From Salinigranum halophilum (GTDB taxonomy: Archaea > Halobacteriota > Halobacteria > Halobacteriales > Haloferacaceae): 64,000 bases of DNA. Positions 44,443 to 54,670 of the stretch are shown here, piece after piece. The stretch is from the NCBI RefSeq assembly GCF_007004735.1, contig NZ_SSNL01000005.1, forward strand, positions 62,001-126,000. The letters run 5' to 3'. The first letter of the stretch is position 1, and every line of letters starts with the position of its first letter. A program made the position numbers and the translations under genes. The notes under the pieces are model-generated. The model did not search any database, was not told the DNA's origin, and worked only from the letters and a program-made list of their open reading frames with translations.

Positions 44443-45174
44443 TCAGTCGTGTCGGGAGTCGGAGGCGTTCGATGCCCCGGCACGAGGGGTCCGTTCGAGC
44501 GCCTCGGCGAGTTCGTCGAGGCCGAACCACTGCCGACCGGCGTACGACACCTGGTGGTCGCCGTAGTCGTACGCGAGGAGTCCGACCGCGTCCAGTTTCG
44601 GGAGGTGTAGATGGTGGAGCATCGTCGCGAGGTGCGCACCGTCGTCGACGGGTTCCGCAGTGGGGCTGTCCGGGCGTTGGGCGGACGCCCCGTCGACGGT
44701 GTCGGCGAGCTGTTCGAGCGTGAGCGTCGGCCCCGACCGCGCCAGGGCGGCGACGACCTCGACACGTCGTCGGTCGCTGGAGGCGGCCGCAATCGCCGTC
44801 CACACGTCCTGACAGACTCCGTCGAGCAGTCGTGTGGTGAGCGGTCCGTCGCGGACGTCCTGGTGTGGCCCCGGAGCGAGCGTCCGGCCGTCGACGGAGA
44901 TTAGTTCCGCAGCGTCGAGTTTCGGGAGGTGACAGTGCTGGAGCGAGACGGCCGCCTCGCGCTCGTCTGTGACCGACAGGTCGGCCGTCGCCGCCTGCGG
45001 CGCAGCGGTGACGATAGCCGCGAGGTCGGACAGCGAAACCGCCCCGCGCGACAGCAAGACGCGCAGGACGAGTCGGCGAGTGGGGCTGTCGAGGGCCTGG
45101 ACCGTCGATGGCGAGCACGCACAGAGCCGCAGAGGTGAGGGCGAGGGGGCAGAGGACCGGGCGTCTGAGCTCAT
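44443..45174 (-). CDS. Protein with two tandem DUF7344-like winged-helix domains
   Basis: The 243-residue protein contains two similar units (about 25-110 and 118-225). Each begins with a helix of the type PTRRLVLRVLL or DRRRVEVVAAL, contains LSDLA/LEQLADTV, and ends with QHCHLPKLDAAELIS or HHLHLPKLDAVGLLAYD, the pattern of haloarchaeal DUF7344 regulators. It likely binds DNA as a pseudo-dimer. Its target is unknown; it is divergent from the following sensor-regulator gene. Confidence 0.8.
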   Translation of the reverse strand: MSSDARSSAPSPSPLRLCACSPSTVQALDSPTRRLVLRVLLSRGAVSLSDLAAIVTAAPQAATADLSVTDEREAAVSLQHCHLPKLDAAELISVDGRTLAPGPHQDVRDGPLTTRLLDGVCQDVWTAIAAASSDRRRVEVVAALARSGPTLTLEQLADTVDGASAQRPDSPTAEPVDDGAHLATMLHHLHLPKLDAVGLLAYDYGDHQVSYAGRQWFGLDELAEALERTPRAGASNASDSRHD

Positions 45175-45439
45175 TGGATTACCAGTTGTCTCTCATCGGA
45201 CAAAGACGACATTCCCAAACAGTTAGTGTATACTGAATGTTCATTCAGGCGTGTATGAACGTTCGTCCGGGAGCAGGTGGATTGGAACCGACCCCCGACG
45301 AGCGGTGCGAGGCCGCCACGGCCCGCCCGCCCGAGTGACGTCCGCGGGCGCAACGCAGTCCGTCCACGAGACGGGCCGTACAGGGCGGCTGACGGACGCG
45401 AGCCCCCGGCGTGTCGGGAGTTCCGTCAACGGAAGTACT

Positions 45440-47986
45440 ATGATGGAGGGACCGGTATCCGGAGCAATGCAGACGGGGAGCAGTGGCTGGCTCGCGGAGA
45501 CACTCGCGGTGTTCGCGCGGACGGACACGCGTGGAGAGCCACTCACGACGCGAGAGGTGACCGAACAGCTCGACTGTACGCGCCGCGCAACCTACGACCG
45601 ATTACAGCGACTCGCCGACCGCGGCACCCTCCACACGAAGAAGGTGGGCGCTCGCGGGCGAATCTGGTGGCGCGCGCCGTCGGACGACGCCGGCCTGTTC
45701 ACGGTCGACGAACAGTATCGGCTCGTGTCCGTCGACGACCGCGCGGCGGACCTGTTCGAAGCGCGTGACGGTGGGCTCGTCGGCGAACCGCTCTGGGAGG
45801 TGCTGACGGCGTTCGACGAGTGCGACGTCCGCGAGCACCTCGACCGGGCGTTCGACTGCCAGGAGCCGACCGATTACGAGGGCTACGTCGAGTCGCAACA
45901 GCGCTGGGTCAGCCTCACCATCTCCCCGTCCGAGACCGGCCTCTCGGTCTCGGTGCGGGACGTCACCGCACGCCGAGCGCGCGAGCGGGAACTCGAACGC
46001 TACGAGGCCGCAGTCGAGACGATCGGTGACGGCGTCTACATCGTCGACGACGAGAGCCGCTTCCTGCTGGTGAACGACGCACACACCCACCTCACGGGGT
46101 ACGACCGCGAGGAGTTGCTCGGCGCTCACGCGTCGCTCGTGACGACCGACGAAGCCCTCGCGTTGGCCGAACGACAGCGCGACGACCTCGAACTCGCCGG
46201 CGAGGGCGTCACCACCATCGAGACCGAACTCGTCACGAAAGACGGGGAGCGACGCCCCATCGAGACCCGGTTCGCACTGTTCCCGCTCGGCGCGGGGCGG
46301 ACCGGTCGCGTCGGCGTCGTCAGGGACATCACCGAGCGGAGAGAACGCGAGCGCGAACGCCAGCAGTACGAGACCATCGTCGAGACCATCGACGACGGGG
46401 TGTACGTCCTCGACGGCGACTACCACTTCACCGCGGTCAACGACGCGTATCTGGAGATGATGGGGTACGACCGCGAGGAACTGCTCGGGGCACACTGCTC
46501 GCTGGTCGTGGGCGAGGACGTCTCGTCGGCGGCTGTCGAGCAGTCGCGGGCGCTCGTCGGCACCGACGGCCACGCGACACTGGAGGCGGAGATAGAGCGG
46601 GCCGACGGCAGTCGGTTCTTCGCGGAGAGCAAGTTCACTCCCCTGCCCGTCGACGAGGGACGCGACGGGGCCAGCGACGCGGGCGAACGGTCCGGCGGGA
46701 CGGTGGGCGTCGTCCGCGACACGACCGCGCGACGGCGACGCGAGCAGGAACTCGCCCGCCAGCGCGAACAGCTCGCGGCGCTCAACGACCTACAGAGCGT
46801 CATCAGCGGGCTCACCGAGGCGGTCATCGCCCAGTCGACGCGCGAGGAGATCGAACGGGTCGTCTGTGACCGCCTCGCCGACGCCGAGACGTACCAGTGC
46901 GCGTGGGTCGGCGAGATCGACCGCTCGCTCGGCGCGGTTCGGGTCAAGGCGACCTCCGGCTGTGGGGCCACCGAGGGGACCGAGGTACCCATCGGCGCGG
47001 ACGCGACGTCGGGCGACGGTGAGATGGTCGACGCGGCTGTCCGAACGGCGGCGGTCCAGGTGAGACGGCGCTCGGACGACAGTGGCTGGCCGGCAGACGA
47101 CCGGGCGGACGGCGACACGCCCGAGGAGCCGTCCGCCTCGGCATCGCCCGCGCTCGAGGCCGAACTGCACTCGGCCGCCGCGATTCCGATCGTCCACGAC
47201 GGGGTCGTGTTCGGTGTCGTGGTCATGTCGACAGCGCGCCCGGACGCCTTCGAGGACGACGAGCAGGCGACCATCGACCACCTCGGCGAAATCGTCGGCC
47301 ACGCCATCGCCAGCATCGACCGAAAGCGCGCGCTCATGAGCGACGAGGTGGTCGAACTCCGCTTCCAGATGAGCGACGTCTCGACCGCACTCGGCATCGC
47401 CGGGGAGATGGACGGGACCGTCTCCATCGCGCGGACCGTCCCCGTCGACGACGGCCGATATCTCGCCTACGGCACGGTCACGGCGGACGCCGTCGAGACA
47501 CTCGAGGTCATCGTCGAGAACGACGCACACTGGGAGGAACTGACGTTCAGAGACCACGGTGACGCCGAACGGGGGTTCGAGGTCGTCGTCACCGAGCCAC
47601 CCGTGACGTCGGCAGTCGCGGCACAGGGCGGGGAGGTCGTCGAGGCGCGAATCGTCGACGGCACTCTCAACCTGGGCGTTCACCTCCCCCCCGGCGCGGA
47701 CGTCAGAGCCCTCAGCGACGTGGTCGAGGCGACGTACCCGGGGGTCGAGATGGTGACCCGCCGGCAGGTCAGCCGGGCCGCGCCACGGCGAGAGAGCCTC
47801 CTGGAGACGGCGCTGACAGACCGCCAGCGAGCCGCGCTCGAAGCGAGCTACCAGGCGGGCTTCTTCGAGTGGCCGCGTGTCACGTCGGGCGAGGAGGTCG
47901 CCGCGACGCTCGGAATCAGCCCCTCGACCTTCCACGAGCACCTCCGGACGGCCGAGCGGAAACTGGTCGCGTCGTTCCTCGAGTGA
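45440..47986 (+). CDS. Bat-like sensor-regulator with PAS, GAF and HTH-10 domains
   Basis: The 848-residue transcription regulator has an N-terminal winged helix (about 34-80: LTTREVTEQLDCTRRATYDRL), a short PAS-like unit, two clear PAS domains (with GYDREELLGAH twice, about 190-310 and 315-440), a GAF domain (about 465-645) and the haloarchaeal Bat-type effector with C-terminal HTH_10 (EALTDRQRAALEASYQAG-like, and VAATLGISPSTFHEHLRTAE). It probably senses redox, light or a ligand and binds DNA at both ends. Start uncertain: ATG 45440, 45443 or 45467. Confidence 0.88.
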   Translation: MMEGPVSGAMQTGSSGWLAETLAVFARTDTRGEPLTTREVTEQLDCTRRATYDRLQRLADRGTLHTKKVGARGRIWWRAPSDDAGLFTVDEQYRLVSVDDRAADLFEARDGGLVGEPLWEVLTAFDECDVREHLDRAFDCQEPTDYEGYVESQQRWVSLTISPSETGLSVSVRDVTARRARERELERYEAAVETIGDGVYIVDDESRFLLVNDAHTHLTGYDREELLGAHASLVTTDEALALAERQRDDLELAGEGVTTIETELVTKDGERRPIETRFALFPLGAGRTGRVGVVRDITERRERERERQQYETIVETIDDGVYVLDGDYHFTAVNDAYLEMMGYDREELLGAHCSLVVGEDVSSAAVEQSRALVGTDGHATLEAEIERADGSRFFAESKFTPLPVDEGRDGASDAGERSGGTVGVVRDTTARRRREQELARQREQLAALNDLQSVISGLTEAVIAQSTREEIERVVCDRLADAETYQCAWVGEIDRSLGAVRVKATSGCGATEGTEVPIGADATSGDGEMVDAAVRTAAVQVRRRSDDSGWPADDRADGDTPEEPSASASPALEAELHSAAAIPIVHDGVVFGVVVMSTARPDAFEDDEQATIDHLGEIVGHAIASIDRKRALMSDEVVELRFQMSDVSTALGIAGEMDGTVSIARTVPVDDGRYLAYGTVTADAVETLEVIVENDAHWEELTFRDHGDAERGFEVVVTEPPVTSAVAAQGGEVVEARIVDGTLNLGVHLPPGADVRALSDVVEATYPGVEMVTRRQVSRAAPRRESLLETALTDRQRAALEASYQAGFFEWPRVTSGEEVAATLGISPSTFHEHLRTAERKLVASFLE

Positions 47987-48078
47987 CGCGGTGCTCGGGC
48001 CGTTACGGTGAGTGTGCGACCCGACCGCGACGACCCCAGTGTGGCTCCTTTTGTCGCTGCGGCCCTCACTCTCACGCG

Positions 48079-48996
48079 ATGACACAGCCACCCGAGAGAC
48101 GCGCCGCCGTCGAGGGGACCGACCTCACAGGAACGACCGCGCTGGTGACGGGGTCGACGAGCGGCATCGGCCGGGAGGCCGCGCTCGCGCTGGGGCGACT
48201 CGGCGCGCGCGTCGTCGTCCACGGCCGCGACGAACAGGCCGGTTCGGCGGCGGTCGAAGACCTCGAATCGGTGGGGGCCGACGCGCTGTTCGTCCGGGCC
48301 GACTTCGCCGACGTCGACGACGTACGAGCGCTGGCCGAGACGGTGCGAGCCGAGACCGACGACCTCGACCTGCTCGTCAACAACGCCGGGGGCTTCTTCC
48401 GCGAGGCGCGGCTGACCGACCGCGGCGTCGGGTACACCTTCCACGTCAACCACCTCGCGCCGTACCTGCTCACCGCCGAACTCCTCGACCACCTCGCGCC
48501 CGACGCCCGAATCGTCACCACCGCCTCGGAAGCCCACCGCGGCGTGACGCTCGACCTCGACGCCGTCACCGCCAGGGAGGGCGCTGCGGGGTGGGCGGCC
48601 TACCAGCGGTCGAAGCTGGCGAACGTCCAGTTCAGCGCCGAACTCGCCCGGCGGCTGTCGGCCCGGGAGTCGACCGTGACCGCCAACTCGCTCCACCCGG
48701 GCGCGATTCCGGGCTCGGGCTTCACCAGGTTCCTCCCGACGCCGCTCTCACAGGGCGCGAAGCTCCTCAACGCCGTGCCCGGCGTCACCTCGGTGCGAGA
48801 CGGGGCGGCGGCGCTCGTCTTCCTGGCGGCGTCGGACCGCCTCAACGGCGTGTCCGGGCGGTACTTCTCGAAGCAGCGCCAGGCCGAGCCCTCGGATGCT
48901 GCCCGGGACCGTACAGCGCAACAGCGGCTGTGGGAGCGGAGTGCGGAGCTGTTGGAGATGCAAGAGCCGCTGGCGTCGGATGCATCCCCCGACTAG
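48079..48996 (+). CDS. Short-chain dehydrogenase/reductase
   Basis: The 305-residue SDR has the nucleotide loop TGSTSGIGREAA (near 24), NNAGG, a catalytic Ser region VTTASEAH and active-site YQRSK. It resembles retinol-dehydrogenase-like haloarchaeal SDRs. Substrate and cofactor preference unknown. ATG 48079 is preferred over upstream in-frame starts because the motif spacing is normal. Confidence 0.9.
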   Translation: MTQPPERRAAVEGTDLTGTTALVTGSTSGIGREAALALGRLGARVVVHGRDEQAGSAAVEDLESVGADALFVRADFADVDDVRALAETVRAETDDLDLLVNNAGGFFREARLTDRGVGYTFHVNHLAPYLLTAELLDHLAPDARIVTTASEAHRGVTLDLDAVTAREGAAGWAAYQRSKLANVQFSAELARRLSARESTVTANSLHPGAIPGSGFTRFLPTPLSQGAKLLNAVPGVTSVRDGAAALVFLAASDRLNGVSGRYFSKQRQAEPSDAARDRTAQQRLWERSAELLEMQEPLASDASPD

Positions 48997-49155
48997 CGAC
49001 CCGTCCGAAGGGCGGGCCGTCCACCGAGCCTCGTAGCCCACACTCCGACGTCGACGTTCCCCACGACCCGATAGAGTGTGCCGCCGTGGTCGGCGGCGGC
49101 GTGGGCAGGCTGATTCGTCCCTCCTGGCGTCGCGTCCTCGTCTACGGGGGACGGG

Positions 49156-49455
49156 TCACTCGCCGTCGAGCGGACTGCCGCGCCGAGAGACGCGTGTCGC
49201 CGGGAGGCCGGCACGCTCTGCGTGTTCGCGGACGGCGTCCTCGTCCTCCGCCCGATAGTGACAGAAGGTCCCGGTGACCTGCCCCTCGTCGTTCGTCATC
49301 ACCTCCGAGTCGACCCACGTGATACCGACGCCTTCCGCTCGGAGCGTGCGCAGCGTCTCACCGGACTGCTCGGCTGCGGCGTCGAGTTCGGCTTCCGAGA
49401 TCGGTTCGTCGAGGTCGCGAAGAATCAGGAAGTCTTCCAGCTCTGTGTGAGCCAT
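49156..49455 (-). CDS. DUF4242 (SCO4226-like) family protein
   Basis: The 99-residue protein fits the ferredoxin-like DUF4242 family (one member binds nickel): FLILRDLDEPISEAELDAA, GVGITWVDSEVM, TFCHYRAEDEDAVREHAERAG. Function in archaea unknown. It is the last gene with normal high-GC composition before the integrated element. Confidence 0.82.
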   Translation of the reverse strand: MAHTELEDFLILRDLDEPISEAELDAAAEQSGETLRTLRAEGVGITWVDSEVMTNDEGQVTGTFCHYRAEDEDAVREHAERAGLPATRVSRRGSPLDGE

Positions 49456-49713
49456 CGTGACACCTGTTCGAGTTCCCGTGTTGGAAGCGACATAAAAGTT
49501 GTCCGGCGCTCGGTCGCGAGTAAAGTATAAGACCTAAGATAGTTCATTATGTCACATGAACAACTACTATGTATTGAATGTGCTTAAACGGCCTAAAGCA
49601 GATAGAGACGGGGGGCGAAACTCGCTGCGAGGAGGCCTCGTTTGCCACTTGGGATGCGAGGACGGGATTCACGCGGTCGTGACGGACCCTCGTCTTGGTA
49701 GTTCGACGTACTG

Positions 49714-50925
49714 ATGGACCTCAAACAGCTCGTATCCGAGTACTTCGGGCTCTGTCTCAGTCCCGTCTGCGTCCGGCGAATCGTTCTCACTGCGGTGTTT
49801 GCTGCAGTCTCGACCGTCATCTTCGGAGCCGAGATTCTCTTCTGGATCTTCCTCCCGATATTCGTCGTCGTACTCGTGGTATCGTGTCGGCTGACGAGCC
49901 TCCAACAACGATTTCTCGACAACATTGCCCACGAGGAAACAGAGCTGGACGCCTACGCGTTGACGCTGGAGCAACTCCGTAACAGGGAAGATACGAAATC
50001 GAATGTGGTCCTGATCGAACAGACGCTCCGCCACGTGAAAGGCGCGCTCAAAGAACTCGAGGAGGCGAAGGCGGCGACCTACCGGCGCGACAACGTGAGT
50101 GTACTGGAATCGCTGTACTCCGCGAGCCGACAGGAAGTGTGGGTATACCGGATACTGGAGCGAGAATACGACGAAGAGGCGAAGAGACACGAAACGCGTA
50201 CTGTGAATCTGGCCCGCCGAATCCTGTCGGCGGCCGATGAGCTACCCGCTCGGAAACGACAGCTCGTCAGGGAGTATCTCACCACCGAAAGTGACGGCAC
50301 ATTGAATGAGGACGTCACCACAGCAGAGTTGTACTCCGCAGTCCGCGTGGTCCAAGAGTGGAACGTCGAAGTGTACGAGAGCGCCCAAGAGGTCAAGCAG
50401 TATCTACAACTCGCCATTATTTTCGCAGTCGCCATCCTGTTCACGTTGTACTCAGCATCCGTCATCACGGCGTTCTTTTTACCAGTACCGTCGACTGGGC
50501 TGGTGAGTTCAGCGGCGCAACAGTTTGCTCCCTCGATAGATCAAGTCTCGCTCTTTCTCGCCGTCAGCCTCCTCGGCGCTCTCGGCGCGACGTTCAGTAT
50601 TCTCGTTAAGTTCTCCAGCGACTCCTATCAGGTAGAAACCGCGGACCCCGACATCCCGAACCCCAGTTACCTCGTCGAAGCCGTCACCGTTCGCGTGCTG
50701 ATCGGAGTCGTCTCGGCACTGGTTCTCGTCGTGCTGTTCCAGTCAGAGATTGGTTTCCAAGTGTTCAAAGCGGACATACGCGATAACCCGCTGATGCCGC
50801 TGCTTCTCGCATTTGTCGGCGGGTTCTTCGAACGGCTCGCCAAAGAGCGGCTCGGCGGGTTCGCCGAGAGCATCAGTACGAGCGAATCGGATGCTGACGC
50901 AAATCGAGAAGCGACCGACAGATGA
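49714..50925 (+). CDS. Multi-pass membrane protein of unknown function
   Basis: The 403-residue protein has two close N-terminal helices (about 22-58), a cytosolic helical domain of about 170 residues rich in charged coils (about 60-225), and four further hydrophobic helices (about 230-385) with DSYQVETADPDIPNPSYL between two of them. The C-terminal tail is charged. No family is recognised. It is the first gene after the composition shift, alone before a 243-bp AT-rich gap. Confidence 0.65.
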   Translation: MDLKQLVSEYFGLCLSPVCVRRIVLTAVFAAVSTVIFGAEILFWIFLPIFVVVLVVSCRLTSLQQRFLDNIAHEETELDAYALTLEQLRNREDTKSNVVLIEQTLRHVKGALKELEEAKAATYRRDNVSVLESLYSASRQEVWVYRILEREYDEEAKRHETRTVNLARRILSAADELPARKRQLVREYLTTESDGTLNEDVTTAELYSAVRVVQEWNVEVYESAQEVKQYLQLAIIFAVAILFTLYSASVITAFFLPVPSTGLVSSAAQQFAPSIDQVSLFLAVSLLGALGATFSILVKFSSDSYQVETADPDIPNPSYLVEAVTVRVLIGVVSALVLVVLFQSEIGFQVFKADIRDNPLMPLLLAFVGGFFERLAKERLGGFAESISTSESDADANREATDR

Positions 50926-51168
50926 GACGAACGAGGGTGTACCTGTCGTGACCCCAGGATGTCTCGAGTCACCCGAGCGAGCGTTGATCTCACCGGTGAT
51001 GAAGCAACGAATACCACCGGAGCCACCAGCCAGAAAGGCTAGTATATGAATGGTACTTAAACTGTGGAAATACCCGTATATACAACGAGTTTAGTTATTG
51101 GACAAATTTGGCAGTATGATAGTATTTCCCGATAGTATTATGTCTTATATCGCGGAATAGTTGAATAT

Positions 51169-51624
51169 ATGTTGGAAAGAGAGACCGACAGCAATTCGAG
51201 AACGTTCTCCGGAGAGGGCAGTTCTCGTGAACGAGCGACGCGCACGTGGGATGTACTGCGGAACCGGTGTGAGCGGTTCGGACAGAAAGTCGTCTTCGGT
51301 ATTGTCGTTCTCAGCCTAGTCGCGGTGGAACCCGCCCTGGCACAGAACGCCGTCTGTGACGCAACGGGCCTCCCGAACATGGTTTCAGGCTTCTTCCAAC
51401 TCACGACCGGAATCGGTCTCATCGGAGTGGTAGTGGTCTGGCAAGCGAACTCGCTCGCAGAGATGTTCACACTCGGCCCCGACCAGCGAGAGCGACTGAA
51501 GCAATATCGACGACAGGCACTCAAATCTGGGGTCGTCTTGGTCATCCTTGGGCCGCTGTACAGCGTTGCTGGTGCGATGATGGGACTGCCTCTCGCCTCC
51601 TGCATCGACCTTACGCCGTTATAA
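51169..51624 (+). CDS. Small VirB2-like membrane protein
   Basis: The 151-residue protein has three hydrophobic segments: a signal-like one ending in ALAQ (about 43-60), one near 75-95, and one near 120-145. That layout fits a TrbC/VirB2-type pilin or a coupling-protein partner in haloarchaeal conjugation clusters. Sequence alone does not prove it. It is followed 16 nt later by the large secreted protein. Confidence 0.5.
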   Translation: MLERETDSNSRTFSGEGSSRERATRTWDVLRNRCERFGQKVVFGIVVLSLVAVEPALAQNAVCDATGLPNMVSGFFQLTTGIGLIGVVVVWQANSLAEMFTLGPDQRERLKQYRRQALKSGVVLVILGPLYSVAGAMMGLPLASCIDLTPL

Positions 51625-51640
51625 TCGCCACCAGAAAGCC

Positions 51641-53422
51641 GTGACTGCGTCTCGTCTCATCAACGTCCTCGTCGCGCTGGGGGTTACTGCCAGCGTCCTC
51701 ACTGCGGGAGTGACGCCCGTGGCCGGCCAGTTCCAGTCAGCGGAAGGGACGACTGTCGAAGATGGCGATGTACCAGTGACAACGTCGTCTGTTTGGGACA
51801 CTTCACCGTCGTTGAACGAGACGAACACGTCGACAGGTCAGAGCTGTCAGGCAGCGTCAACGACGCAGCTGCACAACACCACACAGTTCCTCGCCGCGTT
51901 CGCGAATTGTACGAGTGTTTCATATCGCAACCCACCCGAAACAGCGGCCACAGCAACAGCAGCGCATTTCGAGACACTCGAACCGGGAGATCACTCCACG
52001 TCGCGATATCCACCGGGAGCGAACCTCACCCAGACATCACGTATCGCTGATGCACATGTGACGATTCACGGGGCACACCCGTCGACACGAGTGCAGACGA
52101 CCGAGAACAATTCGACACTCCTCATCGCACCAGCCGGCGTACTGCGGGCGTTCATCGATTACCGCCTCACGGACACAGCGGTTCGCACTCACCGTGTCGA
52201 CATAGTCCGTCTCCTACATAACGAAACGGTAATCGACGAACACCAAGCGGCTACTCAGACACCTCAGTTCAGATACAGTGACCTCCCCCCTGGGCCAGCT
52301 GTGCTGACTGTCGAAGCGACGATTCGGGTCGTCTACGAAGAGACATCAGCGTCGGTGTCACAGACGCTGAGCGAGACGAACGTGACCGTGGTTGACCAGC
52401 GTCGTGTCGTCGTCACGAACGTCTCTCGGGAGTCAATCCGAATCAGACAGGTCCGATACGATTCCGAAGAGATGGCGATCGCCGTCAGTCACCCGTACTG
52501 GAATCAGCTCTCGGTGACGTCGAGGACAACCGAGTCACAACCGCAAACGGCACACGTAGCCATACAAGCCAGCAACAACGCGACTGTCCGTGTCCAGAAC
52601 AGCTGGCGATTCAAGATAGAGCCCGACGAGTCGTGGAGACACCTCACCACGGCGACAGCCGTGGAGGCCACATCCACGCGGATCGAGACGCCCCCGAAGT
52701 ATGTTCATGCCGTACCGACGCGAGAGGGTACGGCCTCACTGTCTGCTGGTTCCACGTCTGTGGGCAGCGCGGACGTCTTGCGATGGGAAGAAGAACCATC
52801 TCAGTCTTCAGGAGACAGTCAGTCGAGTCACCACGCGGTCGATGCGAACTCGCCGTCGACCTCGGGGGTAACGTTCCGAATCCGAGAATCAGATGGAGAA
52901 CGACTGCTCCACGTGGCTGGCCTCGTCCGGGGTACTAACACGAGTATCGATCTGCGGGAGTTACCGGTGGAAAAGAGCCGACGACCGAATCTCTCGGTGA
53001 GCGTTCTCTCCCAGAACGAATCCGTCGCGATACTCAGTGTCCGCCTTCGCGACCCGGAGGGCGACGCACCAATCGTAGTCTCAGACGCAGAGGGTGCTGA
53101 AGCGTCACCTTCGAGCGGTGCGGGGCCAGTCCTGGTTGTCAACGGGCAGCCGGTCACGACAGACGAGAACGGGCACGTGGCCATCGTCGTAAACGAGTAT
53201 GGCCCCTACAGTGCACGGTTCCACCCAGGACCGGTGACCACGATGAGTGGACAGCCAGCCTACAGTGACGTCACTACAACCGTGTCGTGGCATCCACTGC
53301 TGACCGTCGCAGGTGTGACGACGTTCGCGACGACCCTGCTCAAATGGCTCGTGTTCAGCCTCTTGTTGCTGTACGCAGGCCGCCGCCTCGGCCGCTTCCT
53401 CCATCCAGGTAATCAGCTATGA
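51641..53422 (+). CDS. Large secreted, membrane-anchored element protein
   Basis: The 593-residue protein starts at a GTG, with a Sec-type signal peptide (about 1-29), a long beta-rich Thr/Ser extracellular region with many Asn-X-Thr/Ser glycosylation sites (NETNTS, NNST and others), and a C-terminal membrane helix (about 555-580) followed by RRLGRFL. It is likely a surface protein for mating contact or entry exclusion. No named family; position in the conjugation cluster is the main clue. Confidence 0.68.
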   Translation: MTASRLINVLVALGVTASVLTAGVTPVAGQFQSAEGTTVEDGDVPVTTSSVWDTSPSLNETNTSTGQSCQAASTTQLHNTTQFLAAFANCTSVSYRNPPETAATATAAHFETLEPGDHSTSRYPPGANLTQTSRIADAHVTIHGAHPSTRVQTTENNSTLLIAPAGVLRAFIDYRLTDTAVRTHRVDIVRLLHNETVIDEHQAATQTPQFRYSDLPPGPAVLTVEATIRVVYEETSASVSQTLSETNVTVVDQRRVVVTNVSRESIRIRQVRYDSEEMAIAVSHPYWNQLSVTSRTTESQPQTAHVAIQASNNATVRVQNSWRFKIEPDESWRHLTTATAVEATSTRIETPPKYVHAVPTREGTASLSAGSTSVGSADVLRWEEEPSQSSGDSQSSHHAVDANSPSTSGVTFRIRESDGERLLHVAGLVRGTNTSIDLRELPVEKSRRPNLSVSVLSQNESVAILSVRLRDPEGDAPIVVSDAEGAEASPSSGAGPVLVVNGQPVTTDENGHVAIVVNEYGPYSARFHPGPVTTMSGQPAYSDVTTTVSWHPLLTVAGVTTFATTLLKWLVFSLLLLYAGRRLGRFLHPGNQL

Positions 53423-53524
53423 CGAATCACATCCCACAGAGAAGCAAGCATCGTTGGCCGTGTGTGTACCGGACGCTGCGGGCAGCACGAGACAGACACG
53501 AGCCGCCCCCGAACCCGAGTGGAA

Positions 53525-54670
53525 ATGCGTCAATTCCGTCGCCCCAATCGAGGGGGTGGTGGTGTGGCTGAACTCTCACTCGGAGAACTGGGTGTCAAAT
53601 GGTTCGAAGACGCGGTCCGGCTCGTGACGGGCTGGTTCCGAACGGGACTCAGTGAGGGGTATCAGACCATCACCCCGCTGTTGTTCGGCACGCCGACGCC
53701 GACGACGAAGGGAGCGCTCGTCTTCGGAATGCCGACGAACGCCCCATGGCCGATGCTACACGACGCGCTCGTCGGCGGCGAGATCACCATCCTCGCATTG
53801 CTCACACTCGTCGTCTGTGTCCAGGGCCGACACGCAGTCCGTATCTTCAACGTCGGGAGCGCCTACGAGGATCGGCGAACGAAGCGGACCGCATGGACTG
53901 GTGCATTCCTCATCGTCATCTGGTACTGGCTCGCTGCGGTCATTCTGATGCTCGTCGAAGGGTTCACACTCGCCCTCCTGCCCGACATCGAGGTGCTCAT
54001 CGGGGCGATGCAGCAGTTCCTCACCGTCTCACTCGTCAATCCTGCGCTCGGCTTCCTCATGGCGAGTCTTGGCGGTGCAGCGATGTGGGTCCTCCAGGCG
54101 CTGTTCTTCGTCAGGAGTATCCTCATCCTCGTGTACGTGTACGGGATGCCGTTCGGCATTGCACTCGCGTTTGCGAACCTCCCCGTCATCTCACAGATCG
54201 CACGGGGACTGTGTCTCAGATTCGTTCCGCTGGCGATGCTCCCCCTGCCAATCGCGCTCTTGTTTGCGGGCTATGGGTTCCTGTTCGGCGGGGGTGAGAT
54301 AGGACTCCTGGCGCTTCCGAGTGCATTCCTCCAACTCCTCGTGGCGACATCACTGCCTGTCCTTGCCGTGTGGGTCGCGTGGAAGACGTTCGGGTACGCG
54401 ACACCGACTGTCGCACGCCTCACCGGGTCGATCGGCCGGACAGCTGTGACCGCAGGCGCGATAGCTGGTGTGAGCACGGTTGGGGGTCCGGCTCTCGCAG
54501 CGGCCGCGAGTCGTGAGGGCCCACGGACAGCAGTCCGAGCTGCCGCTGCGAGGCAACTTGCAGCGCAGACCTCGAACGAACCGACAGACGAACACGCGGT
54601 GCGCGACGCACACGGACAGACGGGCGTCCCCTCGTACCGACGAACCGAAAACGACCCAGGATACTACTGA
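53525..54670 (+). CDS. VirB6/TrbL-like polytopic membrane protein
   Basis: The 381-residue protein has seven or so membrane helices (about 80-100, 122-145, 165-188, 195-213, 240-263, 270-300), followed by an Ala-rich and charged C-terminal tail. This resembles the channel-forming VirB6/TrbL component of a type IV secretion apparatus. Start ATG 53525; GTG at 53462 is also in frame. It overlaps the next gene by one base. Confidence 0.65.
   Translation: MRQFRRPNRGGGGVAELSLGELGVKWFEDAVRLVTGWFRTGLSEGYQTITPLLFGTPTPTTKGALVFGMPTNAPWPMLHDALVGGEITILALLTLVVCVQGRHAVRIFNVGSAYEDRRTKRTAWTGAFLIVIWYWLAAVILMLVEGFTLALLPDIEVLIGAMQQFLTVSLVNPALGFLMASLGGAAMWVLQALFFVRSILILVYVYGMPFGIALAFANLPVISQIARGLCLRFVPLAMLPLPIALLFAGYGFLFGGGEIGLLALPSAFLQLLVATSLPVLAVWVAWKTFGYATPTVARLTGSIGRTAVTAGAIAGVSTVGGPALAAAASREGPRTAVRAAAARQLAAQTSNEPTDEHAVRDAHGQTGVPSYRRTENDPGYY

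Noticed and set aside
45251-45440. An N-terminal extension of the Bat-like regulator from ATG 45251
   Set aside because: The first 60 residues are Arg/Gly-rich with no family resemblance and span the probable promoter; the winged helix starts only after 45440.
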